A stretch of DNA of 64,000 nucleotides from Oscillospiraceae bacterium (GTDB lineage Bacteria; Bacillota; Clostridia; Oscillospirales; Acutalibacteraceae). Below are positions 15,804 through 25,315 of the stretch, one piece after another; position 1 is the first letter of the stretch, and every line of letters begins with the position of its first letter. The notes beneath the pieces were generated by a model that was not told the origin of the DNA, made no database searches, and saw only the letters and a list, made by a program, of their open reading frames with translations. The position numbers and the translations under genes were made by a program. Where the stretch lies: NCBI GenBank assembly GCA_015066385.1, contig SVOJ01000004.1, positions 74,037-138,036 on the forward strand, in the 5' to 3' direction.

Positions 15804-18800
15804 TTATGGATTTCCTACAGAACCTGCGACTCCGGGATTACCAGGATTCGCGGGATCTGCATAATGGTCATTTTCCGTTGCATGCGTCTCGCCGCCACAG
15901 CCACCTGTCCCCGCTTCTCCGGGAAGACCGCCGAGACCGGGTGTACCGTTCTGCCCGGTAACAAAAGAAATGTTGTCAAAAGCAAAAGAATATTCTTCGG
16001 TAAAAGAGGGACCGGCATCACCACCATTACCTCCATTGCCACCGTTTCCGCCATTGCCCGGATTATAGCCAACAACAAAAGAAACACCTGTTGTATATCC
16101 ATAATAATCATGGCCTTTTCCGCCGGCTCCACCGATGCCACCTTGTCCGCCGTTTCCACCATCACCGAAAAACAGTCGGATCACACCGTTTCCGTCAGAA
16201 TGAACTGTTGCACATTCAATTGGCCTGCCGCCGGCTCCGCCGGCTCCACCGATGCCGCCATCTTCGCCGTTGTAAGCATCATTATATTCGTATATATTCT
16301 GAATGTGTATACCAAAAATGCCATAAGACTTATAAAGTAAAGTACTTGTTGAATTTGTTTCACCTGTTGCACCGGTAACACCTGTTGCTCCGTTGCCGCC
16401 GTTGCCGCCTCTTATGTTCATCTCACCGTTCATTGCAAAATTCAATTGTTCGGAATAGATAGCCGCAGCGCCGTTTTCACCGGCTTCACCGGCAGCGACG
16501 GCATCTTTACCGTCGCCGGCAGTCATGGACATGGTTCCGTCTCCTGTGAATGTGAGATTCTTTATCACAGAATCGGCAAGACCGATGATGCTGCCGGACA
16601 TACAGGTTGTTGCGATGGAACAGGCTCCTGCAACATCAATCGTCAGATCCACACCGTTATCGGCGTTCAAACCGATTGCCGTGCTCTCATTGGTCACAAA
16701 ATTAAAGTTCAGAAAACGGATGGTTAACTTTTGACCATCTTCAAAATCACTGATCAAAATTCTGAAATTCTTATAAATTTTATCAGGTTCACCGATAAAA
16801 ATGACTTCACTTGTTTTATTGCTGATTGTAATGGTATTATATTGTCCGTCGCTTACGGGACGAGCTGTATGATTAAGCAGATCGGTTTCCGTTTCGCTTC
16901 GCCAATCGATAATAACACGCCCTGTTATTGTTTCGGGAGTGGTGTCAATTGAATCATAAACCGTACACAGATCCCATTTTGCATAAAGGGTAACATTGCG
17001 CGGATTTGTTTTGTAACTATCCATGAAAGACACAGTACATGTTTCATCCACATACCATCCTTCAAAATGATTATATGCAGGATAGTCGCTGTATACAGGT
17101 ACGGGAAGAGCTATATTTTCATCTTCGCCCGTATAATTGGCGAGGCAGCCATCCGGCAATATGCCACCCATGGCATTATAAGTAATGGTGTAGTTTTCAG
17201 GAGTCCACTGTGCATACAGCGTTACGGTTTCTCCGGGTGCAACCAGATCACATACTGCATCTTCCGGCCGGTAAACAGTCACACCGTTGTCAGTGCGCAA
17301 TTCCCAACCTGTATGGAGATAACCGGTTTTTGTATAGGTGCATCTGCTTAAAGCTGTCTGTTCCCCTACGGGATGCACAGATAATTTCATAGCATCTCCG
17401 CCATCTGCGGTTGCTGCATCATACTTGACATAGTATGCAGATTCAATCATTGACTCAATCTGCTCCGTATCAATTCTGTAAGACAACGAGTCATTCACAT
17501 AGTCAACATAGCCGTCTCTTTCATACAAATCCACTGTATACATTTTATCCAATGTACTGTAAGTATCCAGATAATAAGTTGCCGTGGACGGGTCATAAAC
17601 AACAAATGCATATACAATGATATCACCGGCATGCACTAATTTATAAACTCCGTTGGGATCCTTGTCCGAAAAACTGAAGCTACGTTCTGATGTTGTGCTC
17701 AGTTCTTTCCTGTAAGATAATCCGGATGATATTTCACTTGTCTGCTCACTGCCGTCGCTATTTCCTCCGCCTGTTACTACAACATTTCCCCTGCTGACAC
17801 TTTCGGAAAGATTGACATGCAATGATGCCTCAACCGTAGCTTTTACCGATGCAACGTTTTCTACTCCAAGTGAGCTTTCAATGCCTGTTTTGACAGATGA
17901 CCCCGTCTCACTTGCAATTGAATGCATTATTTCATGCGTATCTGACCATTCTGTTGAATTGGTTACATAGTCTGCAACAGAATTTGCAATATTATTTGCA
18001 ACCTCTTCTGCAATAACAACTGTTTCAGAAACGCTTAATGTGCTATCGCCACCCTGATGCTTGACTGAAAGAATTTTATCTTCCGTATCAAGGACTACGT
18101 TTTCTATTTTTCCCAACTCATAAACAAACCAATATAATCCTGTTTCTTCGTGATACTCGCCACCAACAACCTGATTATTATTTTTTGGTACAACAAGATT
18201 TTCAGCAGATTTCCATTTTGCAACAATTTCAATGTCTCCGGTGGTTCCTTTTTCCAGTTTTATTCTGGAAATGCCCATTGCATCTTTATAAGAATATAAT
18301 TTACCGGATGCATCTTCCCAATGCGAGAATCTGAGACCTCTCCAAATCGGAGTTTTAATTTCAAAACTATCTTCTATTGTATAAGTAAGCGTGCTTTCGT
18401 CTTCCGTCCACAATGTATCGCGGCAAGTTATCGTATACTCAGTTAATTCCCATTCAGCATACAGATAGACATCCTCTTTTGTCTGCGGTTTGATTGTTGT
18501 TACGATTCTTCCGTCTTTTGTATCTTCATGCCAGGCTACAAATTCATAGCCTTCCATCTCAGGCACCGGCAATTCACTCATGCCGCTGTGTTCGGCAAAA
18601 CGCATGGCATCTTCATCAATAACAGCACCTTTTGTGTTTTGATAAACAATTGTGTGATATGCAGGATTCAACACAGGAATAATCTCCTGCTTTACAAGAA
18701 TCTCCAAGCATGTCGAGCAATGGATTCCTTCCGTAAGTCCCGTAGTGGTATAGGTAGGTGCAACTGCTTCGTCAATCACTTCCTTGTGCCCGGTTGCGGA

Positions 18801-19676
18801 AATCGTAATATCCTCAAAGTCAATTTCCTGTTCTGCTTCGGCATTGTTGAAATATTTATCGCAAACAGTGCACATCCAATACGCAATATTGCCGTCTTCC
18901 GTGCAGGTTTCTTCTTTTTCTTCTATTGCCTGCATTTCATGCGGACATTTTACAAGAGCCGGTTTGAGTTCAACACCGTAACCGCCTGCAATGTAGCGGC
19001 GGATATAAACAACGTCGGTTGTATTCAAAATTCCGTCTGCATTGACATCACCTGCATATTCTGCAATAGTTACACCGTAACCGCCTGCAATGTAACGGCG
19101 AAGAAGCACAACATCGGTGGTGTTGATGATACCGTCATCATTCAGATCACCGGGGGTATATTCGATAATCTGAATTCCGCCGGCAACCGTTGCAATGTTC
19201 AGTGCATTCATATCCTTGTCGATGATTGCACCGTTATCATAAGAAATGCGCACCGACACAAAGTCACCGACCGAAGCGGTTTCGGCAATCTCAAAGGTCA
19301 GAATTGCAATAATGCCGTCTCGGATATCCTCTTCGGTAACAGTTTCCGCATCCCACGGCAGTTTGCAACCGTTGCTGAAATCCTTAGGCGTTGTAAAGGT
19401 CATCGCGCTTAATGCTTCACCGTTTTGCACCTCGACAAGTGTAGCAATATCTTCATCATATTCCACTTCGAGTGTCATGCCGAGAATGCCGGGGTTGTTG
19501 ATAATGGAAACCGCAACATCAACCGTTGCTCCGCTTTTTGCATTTGTACTTTGCACGGAAATGACCGAATCCGTGTCAATTATTGCGGCAAAACCGGAAA
19601 GCATATTCAACGGAACGGCAGAAAATAATAATAAAAATATCAAAACCAAAGATATGAATCTTTTTCCGTTTTTCAT
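15804..19676 (-). CDS. Secreted cohesin-dockerin protein with pore-former-like and Gly-rich regions
   Basis: 1290 residues, AAGGAGAG upstream of ATG 19676. Order: signal peptide 1-31; cohesin-like domain about 36-172 (NPGILGMTLEVEYDEDIATL); type I dockerin about 175-236 (DLNDDGIINTTDVVLLRR, DVNADGILNTTDVVYIRR); CxxC module 244-335; InlB B-type repeats about 340-490 and 770-920. Between them, about 545-720, is a Ser/Thr-rich region of alternating polar and hydrophobic residues, which resembles the membrane-inserting strands of aerolysin/ETX-type pore formers; this is inference only. The C-terminal 240 residues are very rich in Gly-Gly-x and Gly-Asn (GGNGGNGGNGG). The cohesin closely matches that of the gene 12 bases upstream (both have GCKLPWDAE), so the pair arose by duplication and forms an operon. 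Confidence 0.8.
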   Translation of the reverse strand: MKNGKRFISLVLIFLLLFSAVPLNMLSGFAAIIDTDSVISVQSTNAKSGATVDVAVSIINNPGILGMTLEVEYDEDIATLVEVQNGEALSAMTFTTPKDFSNGCKLPWDAETVTEEDIRDGIIAILTFEIAETASVGDFVSVRISYDNGAIIDKDMNALNIATVAGGIQIIEYTPGDLNDDGIINTTDVVLLRRYIAGGYGVTIAEYAGDVNADGILNTTDVVYIRRYIAGGYGVELKPALVKCPHEMQAIEEKEETCTEDGNIAYWMCTVCDKYFNNAEAEQEIDFEDITISATGHKEVIDEAVAPTYTTTGLTEGIHCSTCLEILVKQEIIPVLNPAYHTIVYQNTKGAVIDEDAMRFAEHSGMSELPVPEMEGYEFVAWHEDTKDGRIVTTIKPQTKEDVYLYAEWELTEYTITCRDTLWTEDESTLTYTIEDSFEIKTPIWRGLRFSHWEDASGKLYSYKDAMGISRIKLEKGTTGDIEIVAKWKSAENLVVPKNNNQVVGGEYHEETGLYWFVYELGKIENVVLDTEDKILSVKHQGGDSTLSVSETVVIAEEVANNIANSVADYVTNSTEWSDTHEIMHSIASETGSSVKTGIESSLGVENVASVKATVEASLHVNLSESVSRGNVVVTGGGNSDGSEQTSEISSGLSYRKELSTTSERSFSFSDKDPNGVYKLVHAGDIIVYAFVVYDPSTATYYLDTYSTLDKMYTVDLYERDGYVDYVNDSLSYRIDTEQIESMIESAYYVKYDAATADGGDAMKLSVHPVGEQTALSRCTYTKTGYLHTGWELRTDNGVTVYRPEDAVCDLVAPGETVTLYAQWTPENYTITYNAMGGILPDGCLANYTGEDENIALPVPVYSDYPAYNHFEGWYVDETCTVSFMDSYKTNPRNVTLYAKWDLCTVYDSIDTTPETITGRVIIDWRSETETDLLNHTARPVSDGQYNTITISNKTSEVIFIGEPDKIYKNFRILISDFEDGQKLTIRFLNFNFVTNESTAIGLNADNGVDLTIDVAGACSIATTCMSGSIIGLADSVIKNLTFTGDGTMSMTAGDGKDAVAAGEAGENGAAAIYSEQLNFAMNGEMNIRGGNGGNGATGVTGATGETNSTSTLLYKSYGIFGIHIQNIYEYNDAYNGEDGGIGGAGGAGGRPIECATVHSDGNGVIRLFFGDGGNGGQGGIGGAGGKGHDYYGYTTGVSFVVGYNPGNGGNGGNGGNGGDAGPSFTEEYSFAFDNISFVTGQNGTPGLGGLPGEAGTGGCGGETHATENDHYADPANPGNPGVAGSVGNP

Positions 19677-19688
19677 GTCAATCTCTCC

Positions 19689-21284
19689 TTATATTACGGT
19701 AATAATACCGTTTACAATTGCGATATCAACAGGATTCAGATCGTTATCGATAATTGCACCATCATCATAAGTCAACGACACCGTATAATCACCTGCAAGA
19801 GCTGTATTTGTTACCCGGAATGTCAAAATTACCATTTCACCGTTGGTTACATCTTCGGGCAATACTTCTTCCGCATCCCACGGCAGTTTGCAGCCGGAAT
19901 TCAGATTACGGGGAGATGTAAATGTCATTTCACTTAAAGCATCTCCCTTGGTGATGCCTGTCAGACTCAGAACAGATTCGTCATATTCCAATTCAAGAGT
20001 CATTCCGAGAATGCCGGGATTATTTCGGATCGACACAGCAACCGACACCGTGTCACCTGCACTGACTTGTGCATTGGCAACAGAAATGGTTGGTTCCGTA
20101 TCTTCCGTAAAGAGTGCGGTGACAACCAAATCGGATTTGACATTGGTAAAAATCGTATCCCAACCAACAAACATGAATCCGCTACGCTCCGGATCCGCAG
20201 GAGCCGTTGCCGCTTCACCTTTTTCAACGGTTTGCGTTTTCAAAACGGTACCGTCATAATTCTTAAACACTACAGTATATGTTGCTGCAACAGGTACTCC
20301 GACATAGCCGGCATCGATCTTATTGCCATCGGAAAGTACGATCCACAGATGATAGTTTTCATCCACATAGCTGTTGACAACACTTACACCATCTTTACCG
20401 TCAGCACCGTCTTTTCCATCAACGCCATCTTTGCCATCGGCACCGTCTTTACCATCAGCACCATCCTTGCCGTCAGTACCGTTGGTGCCGTCCTTGCCGT
20501 CTGTTCCGGCGGCTTTGATGCCGGTGTCGGTTTCACCGATCCACCAGTTTCCGTTTTCGCCGATAAACGGAGTCTGACCATCTGTGCCGTCTTTACCATC
20601 GGCACCATCTTTGCCGTCAGTACCGTTGGTGCCGTCTTTGCCGTCTGTTCCGGCAGCTTTGATGCCGGTGTCGGTTTCACCGATCCACCAGTTTCCGTTG
20701 GGGCCGATAAACGGAGTCTGACCGTCTGCACCATCTTTGCCGGCAGCACCATCGTCCCCCTTATCACCTTTATCGCCCTTGTCGCCTTTCAGGGATGCCA
20801 ACCATTCGGATTCCGTACCCTCAAAACCGAGCTTGACTGCAATTTCGTATGCAGACAAGCCGTCCTTGCCTTTCAGACTGTCGAGCCATTCTTCCATGGT
20901 GCCTGCATAGCCTTCTCCGACAACAGCAGCTCTGTACGCATGGCGATTGAGTTCAATCTGGCTTTCGGCCGTCATAACATCTTCAATGGTTGTGATGCAA
21001 TCGATCGCTTCAAGTCCGACAGCTGCACGCAACACAGCACGCGCATCACCCGATTCGATTGCATTGCTCTTGTTTACATCTGCATAGACAAAAAATGTTT
21101 CGTCATACGAATCCAGTCCCACTGCAGCACGCAGAACGCTACGAGCATCCCCTGCGGACAAAACAGAATCGTGATTGACATCTCCAAGCATCGGTTCTGC
21201 AGCTGTTGCAGTCGGCATTGCCGCAACAGCAGTTACAAGCACTGCAACCGCAGCAAGCAGAGCAAGCCATTTTTTCTTTTTCAT
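19689..21284 (-). CDS. Secreted dockerin, collagen-like, cohesin protein
   Basis: 531 residues, GGAGGG upstream of ATG 21284. Signal peptide 1-29; N-terminal type I dockerin about 31-95 (DVNHDSVLSAGDARSVLR, DVNKSNAIESGDARAVLR); a collagen-like Gly-x-y region about 138-330 rich in GKDGADGKDG; an InlB B-type repeat about 350-400; and a C-terminal cohesin about 405-531 with GILGMTLELEYDESVLSL and GCKLPWDAEEV. Two nearly identical blocks containing NGNWWIGETDTGIKAAG interrupt the collagen repeats. Dockerin and cohesin at opposite ends of a rod-like repeat suit a chain-forming spacer. It is first in a two-gene operon and divergent from an XRE regulator. Confidence 0.85.
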   Translation of the reverse strand: MKKKKWLALLAAVAVLVTAVAAMPTATAAEPMLGDVNHDSVLSAGDARSVLRAAVGLDSYDETFFVYADVNKSNAIESGDARAVLRAAVGLEAIDCITTIEDVMTAESQIELNRHAYRAAVVGEGYAGTMEEWLDSLKGKDGLSAYEIAVKLGFEGTESEWLASLKGDKGDKGDKGDDGAAGKDGADGQTPFIGPNGNWWIGETDTGIKAAGTDGKDGTNGTDGKDGADGKDGTDGQTPFIGENGNWWIGETDTGIKAAGTDGKDGTNGTDGKDGADGKDGADGKDGVDGKDGADGKDGVSVVNSYVDENYHLWIVLSDGNKIDAGYVGVPVAATYTVVFKNYDGTVLKTQTVEKGEAATAPADPERSGFMFVGWDTIFTNVKSDLVVTALFTEDTEPTISVANAQVSAGDTVSVAVSIRNNPGILGMTLELEYDESVLSLTGITKGDALSEMTFTSPRNLNSGCKLPWDAEEVLPEDVTNGEMVILTFRVTNTALAGDYTVSLTYDDGAIIDNDLNPVDIAIVNGIITVI

Positions 21285-21362
21285 AGAATACCCTCCGTTC
21301 TTTTAAAAAACATCAATATCAGATACTTTCGGCAAATAAAAGAAATGATATTTAGCATTATT

Positions 21363-21391
21363 ATTTTAGATGAATTTTATCTAAAAGTCAA
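21363..21391 (-). promoter_or_regulatory. Promoter of the collagen-cohesin operon
   Basis: On the minus strand TTGACT (21386-21391), 17 bases and TAAAAT (21363-21368). The operator-like inverted repeat at 21364-21386 fills the spacer, so a bound repressor would block the polymerase. Confidence 0.8.
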
Positions 21392-21408
21392 TAGATAAAT
21401 ACTATCTA
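21364..21408. promoter_or_regulatory. Two inverted-repeat operators in the divergent spacer
   Basis: Site 1 is TTTTAGAT, 7 bases, ATCTAAAA (21364-21386). Site 2 is TAGATA, 5 bases, TATCTA (21392-21408). Both arms are perfect, the half-sites share TAGAT, and centres are about 25 bp apart. They lie between the minus-strand operon promoter and the XRE gene, so the XRE protein is the obvious candidate ligand. Confidence 0.75.
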
Positions 21409-21435
21409 AAATCAATTAGGTTTTAACAGACCATG

Positions 21436-21441
21436 TATAAT
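21436..21441 (+). promoter_or_regulatory. Likely -10 box of the XRE regulator gene
   Basis: TATAAT, 37 bases upstream of ATG 21478. No good -35 hexamer is seen at the expected spacing. The operators lie just upstream, which would fit autoregulation. Confidence 0.5.
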
Positions 21442-21477
21442 AAGCATATTGATTCTTTTTTGAAATGAGGCAAAGCT

Positions 21478-21687
21478 ATGAAAAGCCGCATCAGGGATTT
21501 GCGTGAGGACAACGATCTGACACAACAGCAGGTTGCAGATGCAATCGGCATTACACAACGCAAATATTCATACATCGAGACCGAAACGCAACCGCTGACA
21601 GCAGAATTACTGTGCAAACTTGCCGATCTTTACAACACAAACATTGACTTTATTTTATATCGGACAAACAATGCCGAACGAATTTAA
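21478..21687 (+). CDS. XRE-family helix-turn-helix regulator
   Basis: 69 residues, essentially a single Cro/CI-type HTH domain: IRDLREDNDLTQQQVADAIG, then ITQRKYSYIETE as recognition segment and LLCKLADLYNTNIDFILY closing the domain. There is no effector domain. GAGG lies 8 bases upstream of the ATG. It is divergent from the collagen-cohesin operon, and two inverted repeats lie between the two, one across the operon promoter. Inferred role: repressor of that operon and possibly of itself. Confidence 0.9.
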   Translation: MKSRIRDLREDNDLTQQQVADAIGITQRKYSYIETETQPLTAELLCKLADLYNTNIDFILYRTNNAERI

Positions 21688-21688
21688 A

Positions 21689-21724
21689 AGCACCCTTACC
21701 ACGGTTGGTAAGAGTGCTTTTTCT
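21689..21724. terminator. Bidirectional terminator between XRE gene and 21753 gene
   Basis: AAAAGCACCCTTACCA / TGGTAAGAGTGCTTTT forms a strong hairpin around CGGT, with T-runs on both strands. It serves the convergent genes ending at 21687 and 21753. Confidence 0.9.
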
Positions 21725-21752
21725 TTTTCATTATAAATTTGGTTGGCAGGAA

Positions 21753-23879
21753 TCATTCCCCGACATGCCAGCATCCTGCAGGGATGGTTGCCATGTGGCC
21801 GTCGGCATAAGTGAGGGTCATCTGCGTGATTTTTGCGGAAACGACCGCTTTGTTTTCCCAGAGATCTTTCCACACATAACCGGCACGGGCACCCGCGGCA
21901 AGATTGCTGATTGCACAGCCTTTTGTGATGAGCAAGTTACCGTTCCTGTCGTATCCTGCAACCGTCATGTTGATTTTTGTCAAATCCTGCGTATCGGTGT
22001 TTTTCACCGTGATGGCGAGATCATTGTCGCCGCTGTTGGCAACCACGGAAACAACGCGCAGACTTGTACTCCTGACCGTGACCGTAACTTTTTCGGAATA
22101 GTTCACACCCGAACAGATCAGCGTTGCAGTACCTGCGCTTTTTGCGGTAATGATATTGTCGCTGTTTACGGTCAGCACATCCGTATTGTCGGAAACAAGT
22201 TTCAGCGTAGAGCCTGACGAAATGGCTCCGGAAAGTTTGAACTGCATTCCTTCGTCAACCTGCACGGTTTCATAATTAAAACGGCAGAACGTTGCACCGG
22301 AAGGAATGAGGGTTACATTGAATGTAGCTGTGGTGCCGCACGGGAAGGTACAGGTTATGCTTGTTTTTTTGTTACTCAGGGAATTATAGGCAGTCGTACA
22401 GCTGACAACGCCGTTTGTTACAGTGAAAGCACTGTTGGAGGATTTCCAGACAGCATCTGCCGGTGTCACATCGGACGGTGTAATCTCAACAGAATCGGTA
22501 AGATTCAATGTTTTGCCTTCGGGCAGATAGAAATTGACACGCTTGCATGTGAGTTCCCTGACAGGCTGAATAACCGAAACAACGCAAGTGGCTTTGACAC
22601 CGGACTTGGCCGTTGCCGTAATAACGGCAGTACCCATCCCCTTAGCCGTAACAGTACCGTTTGTTACACTTGCCACAGCCGAATTACTGCTGCTCCACTG
22701 AATGGTGCGGATGGTTGTATTGACGGGAAACAGAAGAGCCTCCAGCGTTTTCTGCTCTCCGACCTTCATATTCAACTCTTCAGGAAGCAAAACAACAGAC
22801 GTTGCATTGATGGCATAAAAACCATCCAGTTCTACGGATACGCGCAACAAAAAACGGGCATCCCCTGCCGTAATATTGTTATTACTGTCTGTATCAAGCG
22901 CAAACATCTGTGCTTCGGACAAATTTTCTTCCAGATCAACACTGCAACGCAATGCAATACGGGCATCACCGGCGGTAACGGCTCCGTCACCGTCGCCGTC
23001 GCCCCATACGGAAACGGAGGCCGCAAACTGCACATTTGCATCCATTCCGTCGCCTTCATCCATAACAAGAAGCGTCATACCGGTTGCAAGAATGTCGTTC
23101 CGGGACTTGCCGTTGCCGTTTTTGTCAACAACCTGCATATTACCGACACAGGTCAGACTGTCAATCAGTTGACCGACGGTCATTCCCGGTGCAATGGCAT
23201 ACAGAAGCTTTTTATCTGCCTTATAGCTGATTTTTTTTGCTTCCGGTTTCAGGGAAATGCTGTAATCCACATACGGTACGGTCTGCGTTTGGCTTACATC
23301 GCAATGCAGACACTCACGTTTCTGTTTTTGCGTTTTTCCGTCTTCAGAAACGGAAACGGTTGACCAGTTGCCGAATGCATGGCGGTGATTCACCTGCACC
23401 GATACAGGATTGCAAAGTTCGGCATCTTCCTGTGTCAACGAGAACGTATGCACTGTTTCCGACACAGTTGCCGTGTTTTCAAAGGTTATGGTTGCAATGC
23501 AGAACAGACCGCGGTATGCACCTTCCATAGCATATTCATAATGAAAAGAAACGGAACCGTCTGCATTTGTGCGTGAAAAAAACTCATTCTGCCCCTCTGT
23601 TTCGAGGATATCTATTTCTTTCAGCGTAAAAATATCGGTGTTGTACTCCAGCAAAAAGTCTTTTTCCGAACGCTCTTCCACATTCACATATAAATGCAGT
23701 GTGATTGTGTCGCCGAACCCTGCGGTGAGGGTTTCGGTTTCCATATCATTGCCGGAAACCGCACAAAGGAATGCAAAATTTTCATTGGCTGCAGGCGCGG
23801 TCTGCGTCGCCATTGCAGGCAGACACAGACAAGCCAACAGAGTGAGAATAAAAAGAATGGTACAAAAATTTTTTTTCAT
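21753..23879 (-). CDS. Secreted cohesin, dockerin and Ig-like (Big_2) protein
   Basis: 708 residues from ATG 23879; an ATG at 23891 is also in frame but overlaps the upstream gene. Signal peptide about 1-24 (FCTILFILTLLACLCLPAMA); a cohesin-like domain about 35-160 (KDFLLEYNTDIFTLKEIDIL); a CLHC-containing segment; a small domain ending TGMTLLVMDEG that also precedes the dockerin of the LRR protein at 1-3227; an internal type I dockerin about 290-350 (DGDGDGAVTAGDARIALR, DTDSNNNITAGDARFLLR); Big_2-like domains about 355-600 (NSAVASVTNGTVTAKGMGT); and a C-terminal beta domain. It directly follows the 25212 gene with no spacer, implying cotranscription. Confidence 0.8.
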   Translation of the reverse strand: MKKNFCTILFILTLLACLCLPAMATQTAPAANENFAFLCAVSGNDMETETLTAGFGDTITLHLYVNVEERSEKDFLLEYNTDIFTLKEIDILETEGQNEFFSRTNADGSVSFHYEYAMEGAYRGLFCIATITFENTATVSETVHTFSLTQEDAELCNPVSVQVNHRHAFGNWSTVSVSEDGKTQKQKRECLHCDVSQTQTVPYVDYSISLKPEAKKISYKADKKLLYAIAPGMTVGQLIDSLTCVGNMQVVDKNGNGKSRNDILATGMTLLVMDEGDGMDANVQFAASVSVWGDGDGDGAVTAGDARIALRCSVDLEENLSEAQMFALDTDSNNNITAGDARFLLRVSVELDGFYAINATSVVLLPEELNMKVGEQKTLEALLFPVNTTIRTIQWSSSNSAVASVTNGTVTAKGMGTAVITATAKSGVKATCVVSVIQPVRELTCKRVNFYLPEGKTLNLTDSVEITPSDVTPADAVWKSSNSAFTVTNGVVSCTTAYNSLSNKKTSITCTFPCGTTATFNVTLIPSGATFCRFNYETVQVDEGMQFKLSGAISSGSTLKLVSDNTDVLTVNSDNIITAKSAGTATLICSGVNYSEKVTVTVRSTSLRVVSVVANSGDNDLAITVKNTDTQDLTKINMTVAGYDRNGNLLITKGCAISNLAAGARAGYVWKDLWENKAVVSAKITQMTLTYADGHMATIPAGCWHVGE

Positions 23880-23883
23880 GACT

Positions 23884-25212
23884 TTATGCACCCGGGGAAA
23901 TGGTCACAATTGTATTTTCGGTAATGTTGTCGATGTTATAGATTGCGTAATAGTAGGCTCTTTCGTTATTCTGATCGTAATCTGCAATCCATTCACTTGC
24001 ATAATTACCGCCGATTTCGTTGCCGGGGGTCCATGTGACGGTTACATCCTGATTTGCGGCATATTTGTAAACAACAAGCGAAATGTTGTCGCCGTTGCCG
24101 ACTTTATAGATATTGCCGTTGAGTTCATCCTGTGTGGCACCCTGCAGAACGGTATAATCCAATTCACTGCTGTCGTTTTTGATGGTGACATCATAAGTGA
24201 CGTTCATATCCTGCAGGAAGGGAAGGTTGATGCCGAGCAGATTCAGGATGAAGCGAAGAATACGCATGATCAGATTCATGGTATTGAAACTTTCCACAGT
24301 CTTGACACCGCTGACATTGATAGTAATATCAGTGGTAACGTTCGGAACTCTGTATAATCTTGCACCCGTGGCATCCGTACCGTAACTGGTCAAGGTTTCG
24401 AGATTACCCAGGCCGATCTGACCGAGAATGGCAGAAGGATCAAAACCGAGTTCTTCCGACAGGGTATCCTTTCCCCTTGTGACGGAAACAGAAAGATTGT
24501 TGACAACGGTATCTTTGCCGAGCACCAGACGGAAGTCAAAACTGTCGCCGTAATAAACAACCTGATAATTGGTATTCTCAAGTGTGCGGCAACGGTATTC
24601 GCCCTCTTCGCCCTTGGGAAGATAGACAAAGAAGTGGGAACGAAGCAGAACTTCACCGTTTTCACCGCGCTCTACAACGTTGATAACAATGTCCTGATTG
24701 ACAAGCACGGAATATTCACCCTTGACGTTGGGTTGTACATTGACGCCGTTGGCTCTGACAACAACCGTGGTCTGGTTGTATTTGGGTGAAGTTTTGACTT
24801 TGAACGTGACAATTTCGCCTGCTTCAACAGCCATGCTCCCGGGCATTTTTTTAATGGTGTAATAAACGGGATTTTCGGGAAAACCTCTGATAATATCTTT
24901 TGCAAGAATATAACGATCGTTTTCCTCATCATAAATATAATCATTTTCATACAGCCATTGGGGATCGGCAAGTTTTTCCGGATCATCTTCAAGCACGTAC
25001 TCATAGTCACCGTCCTTGGAGGTGGCAAACCAGTATCCGTCCTTGTAATCTTCAGAAGGCTGTGTAAATGAGACGGTATACATACCGTCGCCGTCATCTG
25101 CAAGATCTACACCGGGCAGTGTGCTGACAGAAATGTCTGTCGCCGCCGCGGCGGGGATGCAGGCAAAAACGGTCATCATGAGGGCAAGCAAGATACAAAG
25201 CAGTTTTTTCAT
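23884..25212 (-). CDS. Secreted protein of unknown function
   Basis: 442 residues from ATG 25212, with GGAGG 8 bases upstream; the frame extends to 25455 through the promoter. A signal peptide is clear (LLCILLALMMTVFACIPAAAA). The rest is acidic and beta-rich, with repeated references to Tyr/Asp (DGYWFATSKDGDYEYVLEDD) and no cohesin, dockerin or catalytic motif that can be named. Around residues 325-350 is an unusual hydrophobic and cationic stretch (LIMRILRFILNLLGINLPFL). The gene is followed without spacer by a cohesin-dockerin protein, so it probably belongs to the same surface system. Confidence 0.7.
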   Translation of the reverse strand: MKKLLCILLALMMTVFACIPAAAATDISVSTLPGVDLADDGDGMYTVSFTQPSEDYKDGYWFATSKDGDYEYVLEDDPEKLADPQWLYENDYIYDEENDRYILAKDIIRGFPENPVYYTIKKMPGSMAVEAGEIVTFKVKTSPKYNQTTVVVRANGVNVQPNVKGEYSVLVNQDIVINVVERGENGEVLLRSHFFVYLPKGEEGEYRCRTLENTNYQVVYYGDSFDFRLVLGKDTVVNNLSVSVTRGKDTLSEELGFDPSAILGQIGLGNLETLTSYGTDATGARLYRVPNVTTDITINVSGVKTVESFNTMNLIMRILRFILNLLGINLPFLQDMNVTYDVTIKNDSSELDYTVLQGATQDELNGNIYKVGNGDNISLVVYKYAANQDVTVTWTPGNEIGGNYASEWIADYDQNNERAYYYAIYNIDNITENTIVTISPGA

Positions 25213-25262
25213 CGTTTTTTCCTCCGTTTTGTTGAATTTTAAAAATATATAATTTTCTATCA

Positions 25263-25291
25263 ATAATAGAATACAACAAAAGCATTGTCGA
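25263..25291 (-). promoter_or_regulatory. Promoter upstream of the 25212 gene
   Basis: On the minus strand TCGACA (25286-25291), 17 bases and TATTAT (25263-25268), about 50 bases upstream of the start codon. Confidence 0.6.
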
Positions 25292-25315
25292 TTCTTTTCA
25301 GACTTATTAAAATTT

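Noticed and set aside
20067-21398. 443-codon frame on the plus strand
   Set aside because: It is antisense to the dockerin-collagen-cohesin gene, which has a signal peptide, real domains and a proper ribosome site. It would also run through the operators.
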